Source: Longitalea luteola (GTDB lineage: Bacteria > Bacteroidota > Bacteroidia > Chitinophagales > Chitinophagaceae). From it: a DNA stretch of 64,000 nt. The stretch covers positions 248,001 through 312,000 of the forward strand of contig NZ_JAFIQX010000008.1 in NCBI RefSeq assembly GCF_017356035.1, written 5' to 3'. Below are positions 8,447 through 16,704 of this stretch, piece by piece. Below the pieces are notes generated by a model that was given only the letters and a program-made list of their open reading frames with translations, did not search any database and was not told the DNA's origin. The position numbers were made by a program, and so were the translations under genes. The stretch's first letter is position 1. Each line of letters starts with the position of its first letter.

Positions 8447-9433
8447 CTATACACCTGCAATTAAGAGGTTACATCCCCTGATGTCGCTGGTATCTACCCG
8501 TCCCAGCACTTCAAAACTGCCATCTGGTTTAACAATGCCTACATCATCCGTTGCAATGAAAGAACAGGAATACAGGTTGGCGAGGTCAATAATATTGATC
8601 ACCCCGCTGCCGGCTAGCCGAACATCGAGCGGATCATCATCCTGCCGCACCAGCACTTTCATCCAGGGCGCACAATTGAAAACGCCATGTCCGTATGAAT
8701 AAGCCTGTGATAACAGCTCCGTCATGCCATATTCCGAATGCACAGCCGGGGTTTGAAAAGCAGTCGTCAACAATACATGCACTTCTTCCCGGGTCATTTC
8801 CCGGCGGCGGCCCTTCATACCACCTGTTTCCATTATTATCGTATGCTGCAGCGGCATCGGGAATTGCTCGGCAAAATCAAGCAACGCAAACGTAACGCCG
8901 ATCAGTATGGTTTTTTGGCCCTGTTTTTCCAGTTCCTGTAAAACCGACGCCAGTTTCTCATATTCATATAAGTAAAACCCGCTATACGCATGCTGACTAA
9001 GCTTTATCATATCGTTGACCATAACTATCAGCGATGAGTTCTGCCGCTCGAGATAAGCAGGCAATAACCCGATAACACACCATTCCTGCAGCGGACCGTA
9101 AAATTTTTCCCAGGCCTTTAAAAAACTTTGCCGGTAAATATTCAGGTCCTTAACATAATGCCGGCTATTGATGGTTTGCGTGGTACCACTGCTCTCGAAA
9201 ACAGCTTCCGGCTCAAAAGCGGTGGTTTTTATATCGGCCGTTTTGAAAAAACGGATGGGTAAAAAAGGGATCTGTTCCACCGAACGCACACCTGACCCAA
9301 CTATTGACAGCGCGTTTACGTAATGCTGATAAATAGCATTATTATTGTACTGGAATTGGAAGACTTCGAGCGCCAGTTGTTCAAAATCAGCTGGTTCAAC
9401 CGTAAAAATTTTATCTTCTATTTCACAAATCAT
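8447..9433 (-). CDS. LuxE-like acyl-protein synthetase / acyl transferase
   Basis: This 328-aa protein belongs to the LuxE (ANL-like adenylating) family. It has IPFLPIRFFKT near the N-terminus, FESSGTTQT (the family's phosphate-binding SSGTT loop), METGGMKGRRREM, HSEYGMTELLSQ and a C-terminal GRVDTSDIRGCN. LuxE activates fatty acids as acyl-AMP and passes them to a protein Cys or a reductase. The frame extends upstream to 9694 but would overlap the divergent lipoprotein gene; the ATG at 9433 gives the family length. No luxC-like reductase is nearby, so the acyl acceptor is unknown. Confidence 0.85.
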   Translation of the reverse strand: MICEIEDKIFTVEPADFEQLALEVFQFQYNNNAIYQHYVNALSIVGSGVRSVEQIPFLPIRFFKTADIKTTAFEPEAVFESSGTTQTINSRHYVKDLNIYRQSFLKAWEKFYGPLQEWCVIGLLPAYLERQNSSLIVMVNDMIKLSQHAYSGFYLYEYEKLASVLQELEKQGQKTILIGVTFALLDFAEQFPMPLQHTIIMETGGMKGRRREMTREEVHVLLTTAFQTPAVHSEYGMTELLSQAYSYGHGVFNCAPWMKVLVRQDDDPLDVRLAGSGVINIIDLANLYSCSFIATDDVGIVKPDGSFEVLGRVDTSDIRGCNLLIAGV

Positions 9434-9458
9434 AAATTTATTGCAGACTTTTGGCCTA

Positions 9459-9466
9459 TAATTTTG
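9459..9466 (+). promoter_or_regulatory. Candidate -7 box (TAATTTTG) of the lipoprotein gene
   Basis: TAATTTTG matches TAnnTTTG and lies 19 bases before the ATG at 9486, in the 52-base divergent gap. A TTG at 9441-9443 is a weak -33 candidate with short (15-base) spacing. Confidence 0.45.
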
Positions 9467-9485
9467 TACACGATAATTAACAAAT

Positions 9486-9947
9486 ATGCAAAAGCTTGTT
9501 TTATATAGCGCTCTTTTTTTGTTAGGGATCGCCGCCTGCAGCAAAGATAAGTACCAGAGTAAACCTACTATTGAAATAAAGTCTATCGGGCCAAACCCCG
9601 TTCCCCTCAATTTCCCACTTACTATTGATTTAGAATATACTGATAAAGAAGGAGATATAACAGATTCCATTTTTGTTAGAAAGATCCGGATCAATCAAAA
9701 GAAAGTAGCCAGAACCCTGCGCGACAGCTTTGCCCTTCAATTGCCGGGCGATGTTCCTGAAAAAACAAAAGGAACCATCCGGCTTACTTTCGATTACCAG
9801 GGCTACGTCATTTCTGCCGAAGACCCGGGTTCACCCCCCAATGCAGCACCCGATTCACTTATTTTCCAGTTCGTTTTGCAGGATAAAGCCAAAAATATCA
9901 GCGATACCGTCGAGAGCGGATTGATCGTAGTTGAGCGCCAGCAATAA
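9486..9947 (+). CDS. Hypothetical lipoprotein, Ig-like
   Basis: This 153-aa protein has a lipoprotein signal with lipobox GIAAC. The mature region contains LTIDLEYTDKEGDITDSI and alternating strand patterns typical of a Bacteroidota Ig/cadherin-like surface lipoprotein. No specific function is recognised. It is 47 bases before the UbiA-like gene and probably co-transcribed with it. Confidence 0.75.
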   Translation: MQKLVLYSALFLLGIAACSKDKYQSKPTIEIKSIGPNPVPLNFPLTIDLEYTDKEGDITDSIFVRKIRINQKKVARTLRDSFALQLPGDVPEKTKGTIRLTFDYQGYVISAEDPGSPPNAAPDSLIFQFVLQDKAKNISDTVESGLIVVERQQ

Positions 9948-9994
9948 GCCTGTTTTTTTATAATCATTTTTTACCTGCAGATCTGCGCTGAAGG

Positions 9995-10837
9995 ATGTTG
10001 AAATATTTATTCGATTGGTTCCTGTTTTCCAGTTGTTTCATTGCCGGTTGTGCCTTGTTGATGGTCGTTCAAACCAATCAGTTACTTTCCCTGCATTATG
10101 ACATTTATGGCTATCTCGTATTTGTTTTTTTTTCAACCCTTTGCAGTTATAACTTCCATTGGTACCTGAGCGCCGATGCAACCAGTGAAAATGAGCGGGT
10201 ACGCTGGACCCTGCATCATAAGCAGCTGCACCTGGTATTAACTGCCATTGGCGGTATCGTTTCCATATGGTATTTCTTTCATTTCGTTGAGCATTGGATC
10301 TGGCTGGGCGGCGCTGTGCTGCTTACATTCCTGTATTCAGCTCCCAAATTACAGTTCGGCCCGTTTGCCTGGCTAAGCAAAATAGCCGTGGGCAAAACCC
10401 TGTTCCTGGCCTTTGTATGGATGTATGTAACCACCTTCTTACCCATTGCCATCGATGACCATCACTGGCATGCAGCTTCCTTTTTATTCTGCACCAGCCG
10501 CTTTCTGCTTATATACGCCATTTGTATCATATTCGATTACCGCGACCGCGATTATGATAAAAAGGCAGGCATACGCAGCATGATCACGTACTTCAATGAA
10601 AGGGGCATCAACAACCTGTTTGCCCTGTCGCTTGTTGGTTTTGCCGTAAGTACGATCGCCCTGTACTTTTACGGATTTTCTGCGCTCACCATTGTTTTGC
10701 TGCTTGTTTCCGGCGTTATTACTGCCGCCCTGTACCCGGTGGCCAAAAAGAACTTCAGCGATTACCTGTATTATTTCGTGCTCGACGGGCTGATGATGTT
10801 TTCATCGCTGTTGACGATATTCGTTTCAAATAAGTAG
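9995..10837 (+). CDS. UbiA-superfamily-like membrane protein with a degenerate first Asp motif
   Basis: This 280-aa protein has about eight or nine hydrophobic helices. The second prenyltransferase motif is recognisable as DYRDRDYDKKAGIRS (residues 181-195, D181/D184/D188). The first motif, normally NDxxD after helix 2, is replaced by YNFHWYL (52-58) with no aspartates. True UbiA enzymes need both motifs to bind Mg-diphosphate, so it may be non-prenylating or use a different donor. Similar UbiA-like proteins are common in Bacteroidota. It is between a lipoprotein and the M42 peptidase gene. Confidence 0.75.
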   Translation: MLKYLFDWFLFSSCFIAGCALLMVVQTNQLLSLHYDIYGYLVFVFFSTLCSYNFHWYLSADATSENERVRWTLHHKQLHLVLTAIGGIVSIWYFFHFVEHWIWLGGAVLLTFLYSAPKLQFGPFAWLSKIAVGKTLFLAFVWMYVTTFLPIAIDDHHWHAASFLFCTSRFLLIYAICIIFDYRDRDYDKKAGIRSMITYFNERGINNLFALSLVGFAVSTIALYFYGFSALTIVLLLVSGVITAALYPVAKKNFSDYLYYFVLDGLMMFSSLLTIFVSNK

Positions 10838-10842
10838 TTTTG
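10811..10842 (+). promoter_or_regulatory. Candidate promoter for the M42-led operon
   Basis: TTG at 10811-10813 and TAGTTTTG at 10835-10842 (matching TAnnTTTG) are separated by 21 bases, normal for Bacteroidota sigma-ABfr promoters. It overlaps the end of the UbiA-like gene and leaves a leader of about 55 bases. Confidence 0.4.
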
Positions 10843-10905
10843 CGCCAATTAAATTGATATATTTATCATATATAGAACAGGATTTTACCTTTTAATACTG
10901 TAAAT

Positions 10906-12021
10906 ATGGCTAAAAGTAAAACGAACGCCGCTGTTACCTCCGGACTCTCAGATCAATCGCTGAAATTCCTCAAAACTTACATCAATACCCCATCACCCGT
11001 TGGCTTCGAAAGCAGCGGGCAGAAATTATGGTTAGAATATATAAAACCGCTGGTTGATACCACTTTTGTTGATCCTTACGGTACGGCTGTGGGTGTTATC
11101 AATCCCGATGCCACTTTCAAAGTGGTGATTGAAGCGCATGCCGATGAGATCAGCTGGTTTGTGAACTATATCACACCTGAAGGGTTGGTTTACCTGAAAC
11201 GTAATGGAGGGGTTGACCATGTAATTGCCCCGGGACAACGGGTATTCATCCATGGAAAGAAAGGACCGGTAAAAGCTGTTTTCGGCTGGCCGGCTATTCA
11301 TACCCGCTTACACAACCCCGATACCAAGGACCCGCAGCCGAAAGTGGAAAACCTCTTCCTCGACAGCGGCGCCCGTTCTAAAAAAGAAGTGGAAGAACTG
11401 GGTATTCATGTGGGTGCGGTAGTAACCTACCAGGATGGCTTCGACGAACTGGCCTTCGATTATTTTATCGGCCGTGCCTTCGATAACCGCGTGGGAGGCT
11501 TTATGATCGCTGAAGTAGCCCGGTTGATCAAGGAAAACAAAAAACAATTACCATTCGGTTTATATGTGGTAAATGCCGTACAGGAGGAAATCGGATTACG
11601 GGGCGCAGAAATGATCGCCCGCCGCATAAAACCCAATGTGGCCATCATTACCGATGTTACGCACGACACCTATACGCCCATGATCAATAAAGTGATTGAA
11701 GGCGACGTGAGCTGCGGAAAAGGCCCTTCACTGGCTTATGGACCAGCAGTACATAACAAACTGCTGAGCCTGGTACAGGATGTGGCGCAAAAACACGAAA
11801 TTCCCGTGCAATTGCGCACCGTTTCCCGCAGTACCGGCACTGATACCGATTCATTTGCATACGCAAATGACGGCTGCCCGTCAGTACTAATTTCCATTCC
11901 ATTACGTTATATGCATACAACGGTTGAAATGTTGCATAAAAGCGATATTGAGCAAACCATTAGATTAATGTATGAGACGTTGCTGACATTAACACCTAAA
12001 ACAAATCTTAGTTACTTGTGA
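10906..12021 (+). CDS. M42-family metallo-aminopeptidase
   Basis: This 371-aa protein has the dinuclear-metal signatures of the M42 (FrvX/TET-like) family: AHADE (H78, D80), the bridging Asp in GRAFDNRVGG, the catalytic pair VQEEIGLRGA, TDVTHD, and a C-terminal RYMHTTVEM His. M42 enzymes are cytoplasmic dodecameric aminopeptidases acting on short peptides. Its TGA stop overlaps the GTG start of the next small gene, so it heads a translationally coupled cluster, although its role there is unclear. Confidence 0.92.
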   Translation: MAKSKTNAAVTSGLSDQSLKFLKTYINTPSPVGFESSGQKLWLEYIKPLVDTTFVDPYGTAVGVINPDATFKVVIEAHADEISWFVNYITPEGLVYLKRNGGVDHVIAPGQRVFIHGKKGPVKAVFGWPAIHTRLHNPDTKDPQPKVENLFLDSGARSKKEVEELGIHVGAVVTYQDGFDELAFDYFIGRAFDNRVGGFMIAEVARLIKENKKQLPFGLYVVNAVQEEIGLRGAEMIARRIKPNVAIITDVTHDTYTPMINKVIEGDVSCGKGPSLAYGPAVHNKLLSLVQDVAQKHEIPVQLRTVSRSTGTDTDSFAYANDGCPSVLISIPLRYMHTTVEMLHKSDIEQTIRLMYETLLTLTPKTNLSYL

Positions 12022-12197
12022 TCCATTCCTGCATTTTATTATATGTTGACCCGGGTAGCGGCAGTTATCTGATACAAATGATCATTGCCGCTATCGTGGG
12101 CGCGTTATTTTACTTTAAAAATATCTGGTGGAAGATCAAGGCTTTTTTCTACAAGCCTAAAAAAGAAGACGCAGAGGGAGAAGAGATTGTGAAATGA
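12018..12197 (+). CDS. 59-aa DPGSGS membrane peptide
   Basis: A small gene not evident from ATG-only searching. GTG at 12018 overlaps the previous stop (GTGA), and its own TGA overlaps the next gene's ATG (ATGA). The product reads LLYVDPGSGSYLIQ, then a hydrophobic helix (MIIAAIVGALFYF), an aromatic/basic stretch KNIWWKIKAFFYKPKK and an acidic tail. I recall similar short DPGSGS-plus-helix peptides beside methyltransferase and AlkP-like genes in other bacteria, but this was not checked by search. The alternative ATG at 12078 would lose the DPGSGS motif. Its function is unknown; it may be a membrane anchor or subunit for the following enzymes. Confidence 0.72.
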   Translation: MIHSCILLYVDPGSGSYLIQMIIAAIVGALFYFKNIWWKIKAFFYKPKKEDAEGEEIVK

Positions 12198-13576
12198 CAA
12201 CGTACAAGCGCCATCCGTCATCATTTAAGGATCCTTCCGGTTTTGTATTCAGATCAGAAGGCACTGTTTACCGGCAGGTAAACCAGTTTTATGCCGTCGA
12301 ATACCGCCAATTAATGGACTCGGGGTTATACCAGCAGCTGACAGGCAGTAAACAGCTAATTCCGCATGAAGAGCTGGCTGAAAACATAACCGACACCCCT
12401 GAATGGTATACCACCCTGCTGCCCGAGCCTGTTCCCTATATTTCTTACCCCTACGAATGGTGTTTTGAACAAATCCAGGACGCTGCCCTGCTCACCCTTT
12501 CGATACTGAAAACGTCGTTACAGCATGGCATGATATTGAAAGATGCAACGCCGTATAATATCCAGTTCCATAAGGGCAGGCCGGTATTCATAGATACCCT
12601 GTCGTTCAACAACTATGATCCCAAACTGCCGTGGATCGCTTACCGGCAGTTCTGTCAGAATTTCCTCTTTCCCCTTTACCTGGAACATTACCTGAAAACC
12701 GATATTCAAAAGCTGCTCAGCACTTATATAGATGGTATACCGGTTGATTTTGTGGCCAGGCTCCTGCCCTTAAAAAGCCGCCTGAGCCTGGGCGTATGGC
12801 TGCATGTATATTTACAGCACAGTGCTTCCACCAGCACCAGCGCCAGCGCCCGTTCGAATAAACCAAACGGCGCCTTTAATAAAAAGAAACTACTCGATGT
12901 GGTCAGTCACCTGACCAGCATCATTACAAATTTACCGGCGAATAAAACGTATAAAACCACCTGGAGCAATTATTATGAAGATACTATCCTGAGTAAGGAA
13001 TACCTTCACGAAAAGGAAAGGATCATCCAGGATTTTTGCCGGCAAACGAATGCCCGGAGTGTGCTTGACCTGGGCGCTAACGATGGTCATTTTTCCAAAT
13101 TATTCGCGGCTCACCAGCTGCAGGTGATTGCCACAGATGCCGACAACCGGTGTATTTCGAAGCTGTACCAGGAGGTGAAGAAAAATAAAATTGAGAATAT
13201 CCTACCGTTGATGCTGGATGTTGCCAATCCCTCCTCGGCCATTGGCTTTCACAACCAGGAACGCGCTGCCTTTCATGATCGTATTAAAACTGACCTTGTG
13301 GCAGCGCTGGCGCTCGTTCATCACCTGGTCATAGGAAAAAACATTTCATTGCGGGTACTGGCAGATTATTTTAACGACATTGCCCCTGAATTGATCATTG
13401 AATTTGTGCCAAAAGAAGACGAGAAGGTGCAACAGATGCTAAGTAGCCGGCCCGATACCTTTATCGACTACGACCAGGCACACTTTGAACAGTTTTTTAC
13501 CATGTATTTCAATATTGTTGACAGAAGACCGGTACCTGGTACCAGCAGAACGTTGTACAGAATGAAAAGAAAATAA
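12194..13576 (+). CDS. Class I SAM-dependent methyltransferase with kinase-like N-terminal half (NoeA-like)
   Basis: This 460-aa protein has two parts. Residues 1-205 start with FKDPSGFVF and contain LKDATPYNIQFHKGRPVFIDTLSF (split here at the loop: KDATPYN 116-122, then VFID 131-134). This resembles the catalytic Asp/Asn loop and metal-binding Asp of kinase-fold enzymes. A Ser/Thr-rich linker (210-221) leads to a Rossmann methyltransferase with motif I SVLDLGANDGHF (289-300) and the acidic TDAD after strand 2. The overall plan resembles proteins annotated as nodulation protein NoeA. The ATG overlaps the small gene's stop by 4 bases, and an AlkP-like gene follows after 3 bases. It presumably methylates an envelope glycan or lipid precursor. 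Confidence 0.82.
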   Translation: MTTYKRHPSSFKDPSGFVFRSEGTVYRQVNQFYAVEYRQLMDSGLYQQLTGSKQLIPHEELAENITDTPEWYTTLLPEPVPYISYPYEWCFEQIQDAALLTLSILKTSLQHGMILKDATPYNIQFHKGRPVFIDTLSFNNYDPKLPWIAYRQFCQNFLFPLYLEHYLKTDIQKLLSTYIDGIPVDFVARLLPLKSRLSLGVWLHVYLQHSASTSTSASARSNKPNGAFNKKKLLDVVSHLTSIITNLPANKTYKTTWSNYYEDTILSKEYLHEKERIIQDFCRQTNARSVLDLGANDGHFSKLFAAHQLQVIATDADNRCISKLYQEVKKNKIENILPLMLDVANPSSAIGFHNQERAAFHDRIKTDLVAALALVHHLVIGKNISLRVLADYFNDIAPELIIEFVPKEDEKVQQMLSSRPDTFIDYDQAHFEQFFTMYFNIVDRRPVPGTSRTLYRMKRK

Positions 13577-13579
13577 CGT

Positions 13580-15082
13580 ATGTATTCAAAGCTTCAGCAG
13601 TACCCCATATATCTTTTTCTCTTACCCGTTTTCTTTATTTTGCATGGCTACCTCGAAAACTTTGGATTTATTACCGCCGGAGAATCAGCCATCCTGTGCC
13701 TCTCCTATCTTGCCGGTACGATTATTATTGCAGCTGTTTGCTGGCTTTATTTCAGAAACACAGCAAAAGCGGCGCTGGTTACCGTTAGCTTAATGGCCTT
13801 TTACTTTTTTTTTGGCGCCCTGCATGAATTTTTAAAGATCAACGCACCCCGTTTTTTCAGCAAGTATGCTTTTTTGCTTACAACATTTTTGCTGCTTATC
13901 ACTACCCTGGTAATTTACCTGAGGAAAAACAGGTCCCTGAAGCGGGTAACCGCTTTTTTAAACGTACTGTTGATTATATATATCGTGGTAGACGGCGCCA
14001 GAATCTTTATAAAAGCAATGGATCCGGCCGGCAACAGTTTGTCAACCTATTCCTTTGCAAAGAACAATAGCTATACACCCTGTGATACCTGTAACAAGCC
14101 TGACATATATCTATTGCTGATGGATGAATATCCCAGCTCGGTATCACTTGCCCAACATTATAATTATAAAAATGAACTGGATGATTTTCTGATCGAAAAG
14201 AAGTTCAGCATTCAAAAAAACAGCCGGGCCAATTACAATTTCACGCCATTTTCGATGGCCTCCATCCTGAACATGTCGTACATCCGCGGTATAAAGAACG
14301 CAAAGGCGATAAATGGCAATGATTATGCGTCTTGTGAACTTTTGATCCGCAACAATGAAGTGATCAGTTTACTCAATGCAGCAGGATATAGCATAGAAAA
14401 CTATTCCATTTTTGATCTGGCAGGCCATCCGTCCATGGTGCAGCAGCAGTTCCTGCCACTGAATACGCGGCTGATAACGGAAAGAACACTGTTTGCCAAA
14501 GTAAAAAAGGATATTGGCTGGAAACTGTTTACCTGGCATCCTTTTAAGTGGTTTGCGTCGAATGACATTATGGTCCATAATCGCAATAACCAGTTGTTTA
14601 TTGAGCAGGTAAACAAGAGCACAACACCAAAAGCCGGCCAGCCAAGGTTTATATATGCACACTTTTATATGCCCCACCAGCCTTACTATTACGACAAAAA
14701 CGGCAAACTGTATGATCTGCCAACCATAATACGTGAAAGTCGTAACCAAACCCTTTCGTTGTACCTGGAGTATATTACGTATGTCAACGGCCGCATAAAG
14801 GAAATGATCACTGCCATTCAAAAGAACAACCCTTCGGCTGTTATTGTGCTTATGGGCGACCATGGGCGCCGGGAGAAAACCCGGGAAACCTTCCCGGAAC
14901 GTTTTTTTCAAAATTTGAATGCGGTTTATTATCCTGACAATGACTACACTTTGCTATATGACAACATATCCGGGGTCAACCAGTTCAGGATGATATTCAA
15001 TAAGCTGTTCAACCAATCGCTGCCGGTTTTAAAAGATTCTTCAATATATTTAATTGAAAAATCGGAACCTGGTCACAACTAA
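13580..15082 (+). CDS. Membrane-anchored AlkP-superfamily (sulfatase-like) protein, copy 1
   Basis: This 500-aa protein begins with four or five membrane helices (to about residue 145). A periplasmic alkaline-phosphatase-superfamily domain follows: LLLMDEY (metal D182), NYNFTPFSMASILN (nucleophile region, T222 likely), HFYMPHQPYY and VLMGDHGRRE near 425 for the second metal site. The layout resembles LtaS/EptA-type transferases that move phosphoglycerol or phosphoethanolamine onto envelope glycans. A conserved PCDTCNKPD (C168, C171) precedes the first catalytic strand. The next gene is a paralogue. The donor and acceptor are unknown. Confidence 0.82.
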   Translation: MYSKLQQYPIYLFLLPVFFILHGYLENFGFITAGESAILCLSYLAGTIIIAAVCWLYFRNTAKAALVTVSLMAFYFFFGALHEFLKINAPRFFSKYAFLLTTFLLLITTLVIYLRKNRSLKRVTAFLNVLLIIYIVVDGARIFIKAMDPAGNSLSTYSFAKNNSYTPCDTCNKPDIYLLLMDEYPSSVSLAQHYNYKNELDDFLIEKKFSIQKNSRANYNFTPFSMASILNMSYIRGIKNAKAINGNDYASCELLIRNNEVISLLNAAGYSIENYSIFDLAGHPSMVQQQFLPLNTRLITERTLFAKVKKDIGWKLFTWHPFKWFASNDIMVHNRNNQLFIEQVNKSTTPKAGQPRFIYAHFYMPHQPYYYDKNGKLYDLPTIIRESRNQTLSLYLEYITYVNGRIKEMITAIQKNNPSAVIVLMGDHGRREKTRETFPERFFQNLNAVYYPDNDYTLLYDNISGVNQFRMIFNKLFNQSLPVLKDSSIYLIEKSEPGHN

Positions 15083-15096
15083 TCTATTCAAGGCTG

Positions 15097-16650
15097 ATGA
15101 AACTGAGCAGTTTTAAAACATTTCCCTTTCATACATTTTTACTACCAGCCTTTTTTGTATTACATGTAGCCAATGAATATTTCAGGCTGTTGGCCGCAGA
15201 AACAACCATTGAGTTCTTTCTATACTATGTTTTACTGGGAGCGTTTTTACTGGTTGTGGGCCGACTGGCGTTCAAGTCGCTAATGAAAGGGGGTGTTTGG
15301 GCTACTGCTTTGTTGGTACCCTTTATATTTTTTGGAACGATCCATGACTTTTTAAAGACAACAGCGATCACCCGCTTTATTTCTTCCTATAGCATCTTAT
15401 TGCCGCTCCTGCTGATCTGTTTGCTTGTCTTTTCCTGGTACTGCAAAAGGAAAACCGCAAAATTTGAGAAAGCGCACCACTATTTTACCGTCCTGTTCGT
15501 CATTCTGCCAGGCATCGAACTGGTGCTGCTGGCACAAAAGGTTATTACCAATAACCAGCAGAACAATCTTGCCCATCAGAATGATGCTATCATATCAATA
15601 CCGCCCTGCGATACATGCACGAAACCGGATATCTTTTTTATTGTATTTGATGAATATGCCAGTTCACGCAGTCTGCGCCAATACTTCGGTTTTGATAACA
15701 GCCGTTTGGATTCCTCCTTAAAAAAGAATAATTTTTATATAGCAGAAAATGCAAAAAGCAATTATAACATAACGCCATTATCGATAGGCGCCACTTTAAA
15801 TGGGCAGTATTTCAATGTGCTATTGGAGAATAAAGTAACCACTGGCCGTGTCATTCTACAGGGACTATATGCATTAGAGGAAAGCCGCCTGCCTCACCTG
15901 TTGGAGCGATCAGGTTATGCCATCCATAATTTCGGGCTTTGTGATCTCAAAAGGCACCCGGTGCAAACATCCCGTTATTTCGAAGAATATGAACGCCTCG
16001 CGCTTTACGACGAAACGTTATGGTACAGGATCAACAGGGATATACTTTGGAATATGTCCAGACTGAACCTGTCGTTCTGGAATATTATGCAGCAGCGGAA
16101 AAACCAACAGAACCAGGCCATATTTGTTGAAAGAAACCGAAAAAACTGGCAGTTGATATTGCAGGAATTGAAAGAACAGAACGATCAGCCCAAATTCGTT
16201 TTCGGTCATATCATGATGCCGCATTCGCCATTTTACCTGGACAAACATGGTAACAGAACCAACGATTTCAGCCGTGTTTACGAGAACCACAATAACGAAG
16301 GTGCATACCTTGAACAACTGCAGTATACCAATAGCTGGATCGACTCGTTATTAATTGCAAGCGATCGCAACTTTTCACGCCCCCGGGTTGTAATTGTTGC
16401 AGGCGATCATGGATATCGGGAAGTTCCTTACAACCCTGAACGGCGGGACAGGCATTTTATGAACCTGAACACTTATTATTTTTCCGATAAAGATTATTCT
16501 ATGCTGTATGATAGCATAAGCCCGGTCAATACCTTCCGGGTTGTCATAAATAAGTATTTCCATACAAAGCTTCCTTTATTAAAGGACAGCACCATACTTT
16601 TGCAGGAAACCCAACCAGGTTTTTCCCTATCTTCACAGCTTCTAAATTAG
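15097..16650 (+). CDS. Membrane-anchored AlkP-superfamily (sulfatase-like) protein, copy 2
   Basis: This 517-aa paralogue of the preceding gene has the same plan. N-terminal helices reach about residue 148, then PCDTCTKPD (C171, C174), VFDEYASS (D185), NYNITPLS (T226), GHIMMPHSPF and VAGDHGYRE. It is 14 bases downstream and clearly part of the same operon. Both copies keep all expected metal and nucleophile residues, so both should be active. That suggests two related transfer steps or two acceptors. bioB follows after 54 bases. Confidence 0.82.
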   Translation: MKLSSFKTFPFHTFLLPAFFVLHVANEYFRLLAAETTIEFFLYYVLLGAFLLVVGRLAFKSLMKGGVWATALLVPFIFFGTIHDFLKTTAITRFISSYSILLPLLLICLLVFSWYCKRKTAKFEKAHHYFTVLFVILPGIELVLLAQKVITNNQQNNLAHQNDAIISIPPCDTCTKPDIFFIVFDEYASSRSLRQYFGFDNSRLDSSLKKNNFYIAENAKSNYNITPLSIGATLNGQYFNVLLENKVTTGRVILQGLYALEESRLPHLLERSGYAIHNFGLCDLKRHPVQTSRYFEEYERLALYDETLWYRINRDILWNMSRLNLSFWNIMQQRKNQQNQAIFVERNRKNWQLILQELKEQNDQPKFVFGHIMMPHSPFYLDKHGNRTNDFSRVYENHNNEGAYLEQLQYTNSWIDSLLIASDRNFSRPRVVIVAGDHGYREVPYNPERRDRHFMNLNTYYFSDKDYSMLYDSISPVNTFRVVINKYFHTKLPLLKDSTILLQETQPGFSLSSQLLN

Positions 16651-16704
16651 CAATACCGGAAAAACACATTCGCACCTTAATATTTTTACTGTAAATCATT
16701 CGAA

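Noticed and set aside
14369-14911. 180-codon minus-strand frame inside the first AlkP gene
   Set aside because: Shadow of a clear coding gene on the plus strand; no family features.
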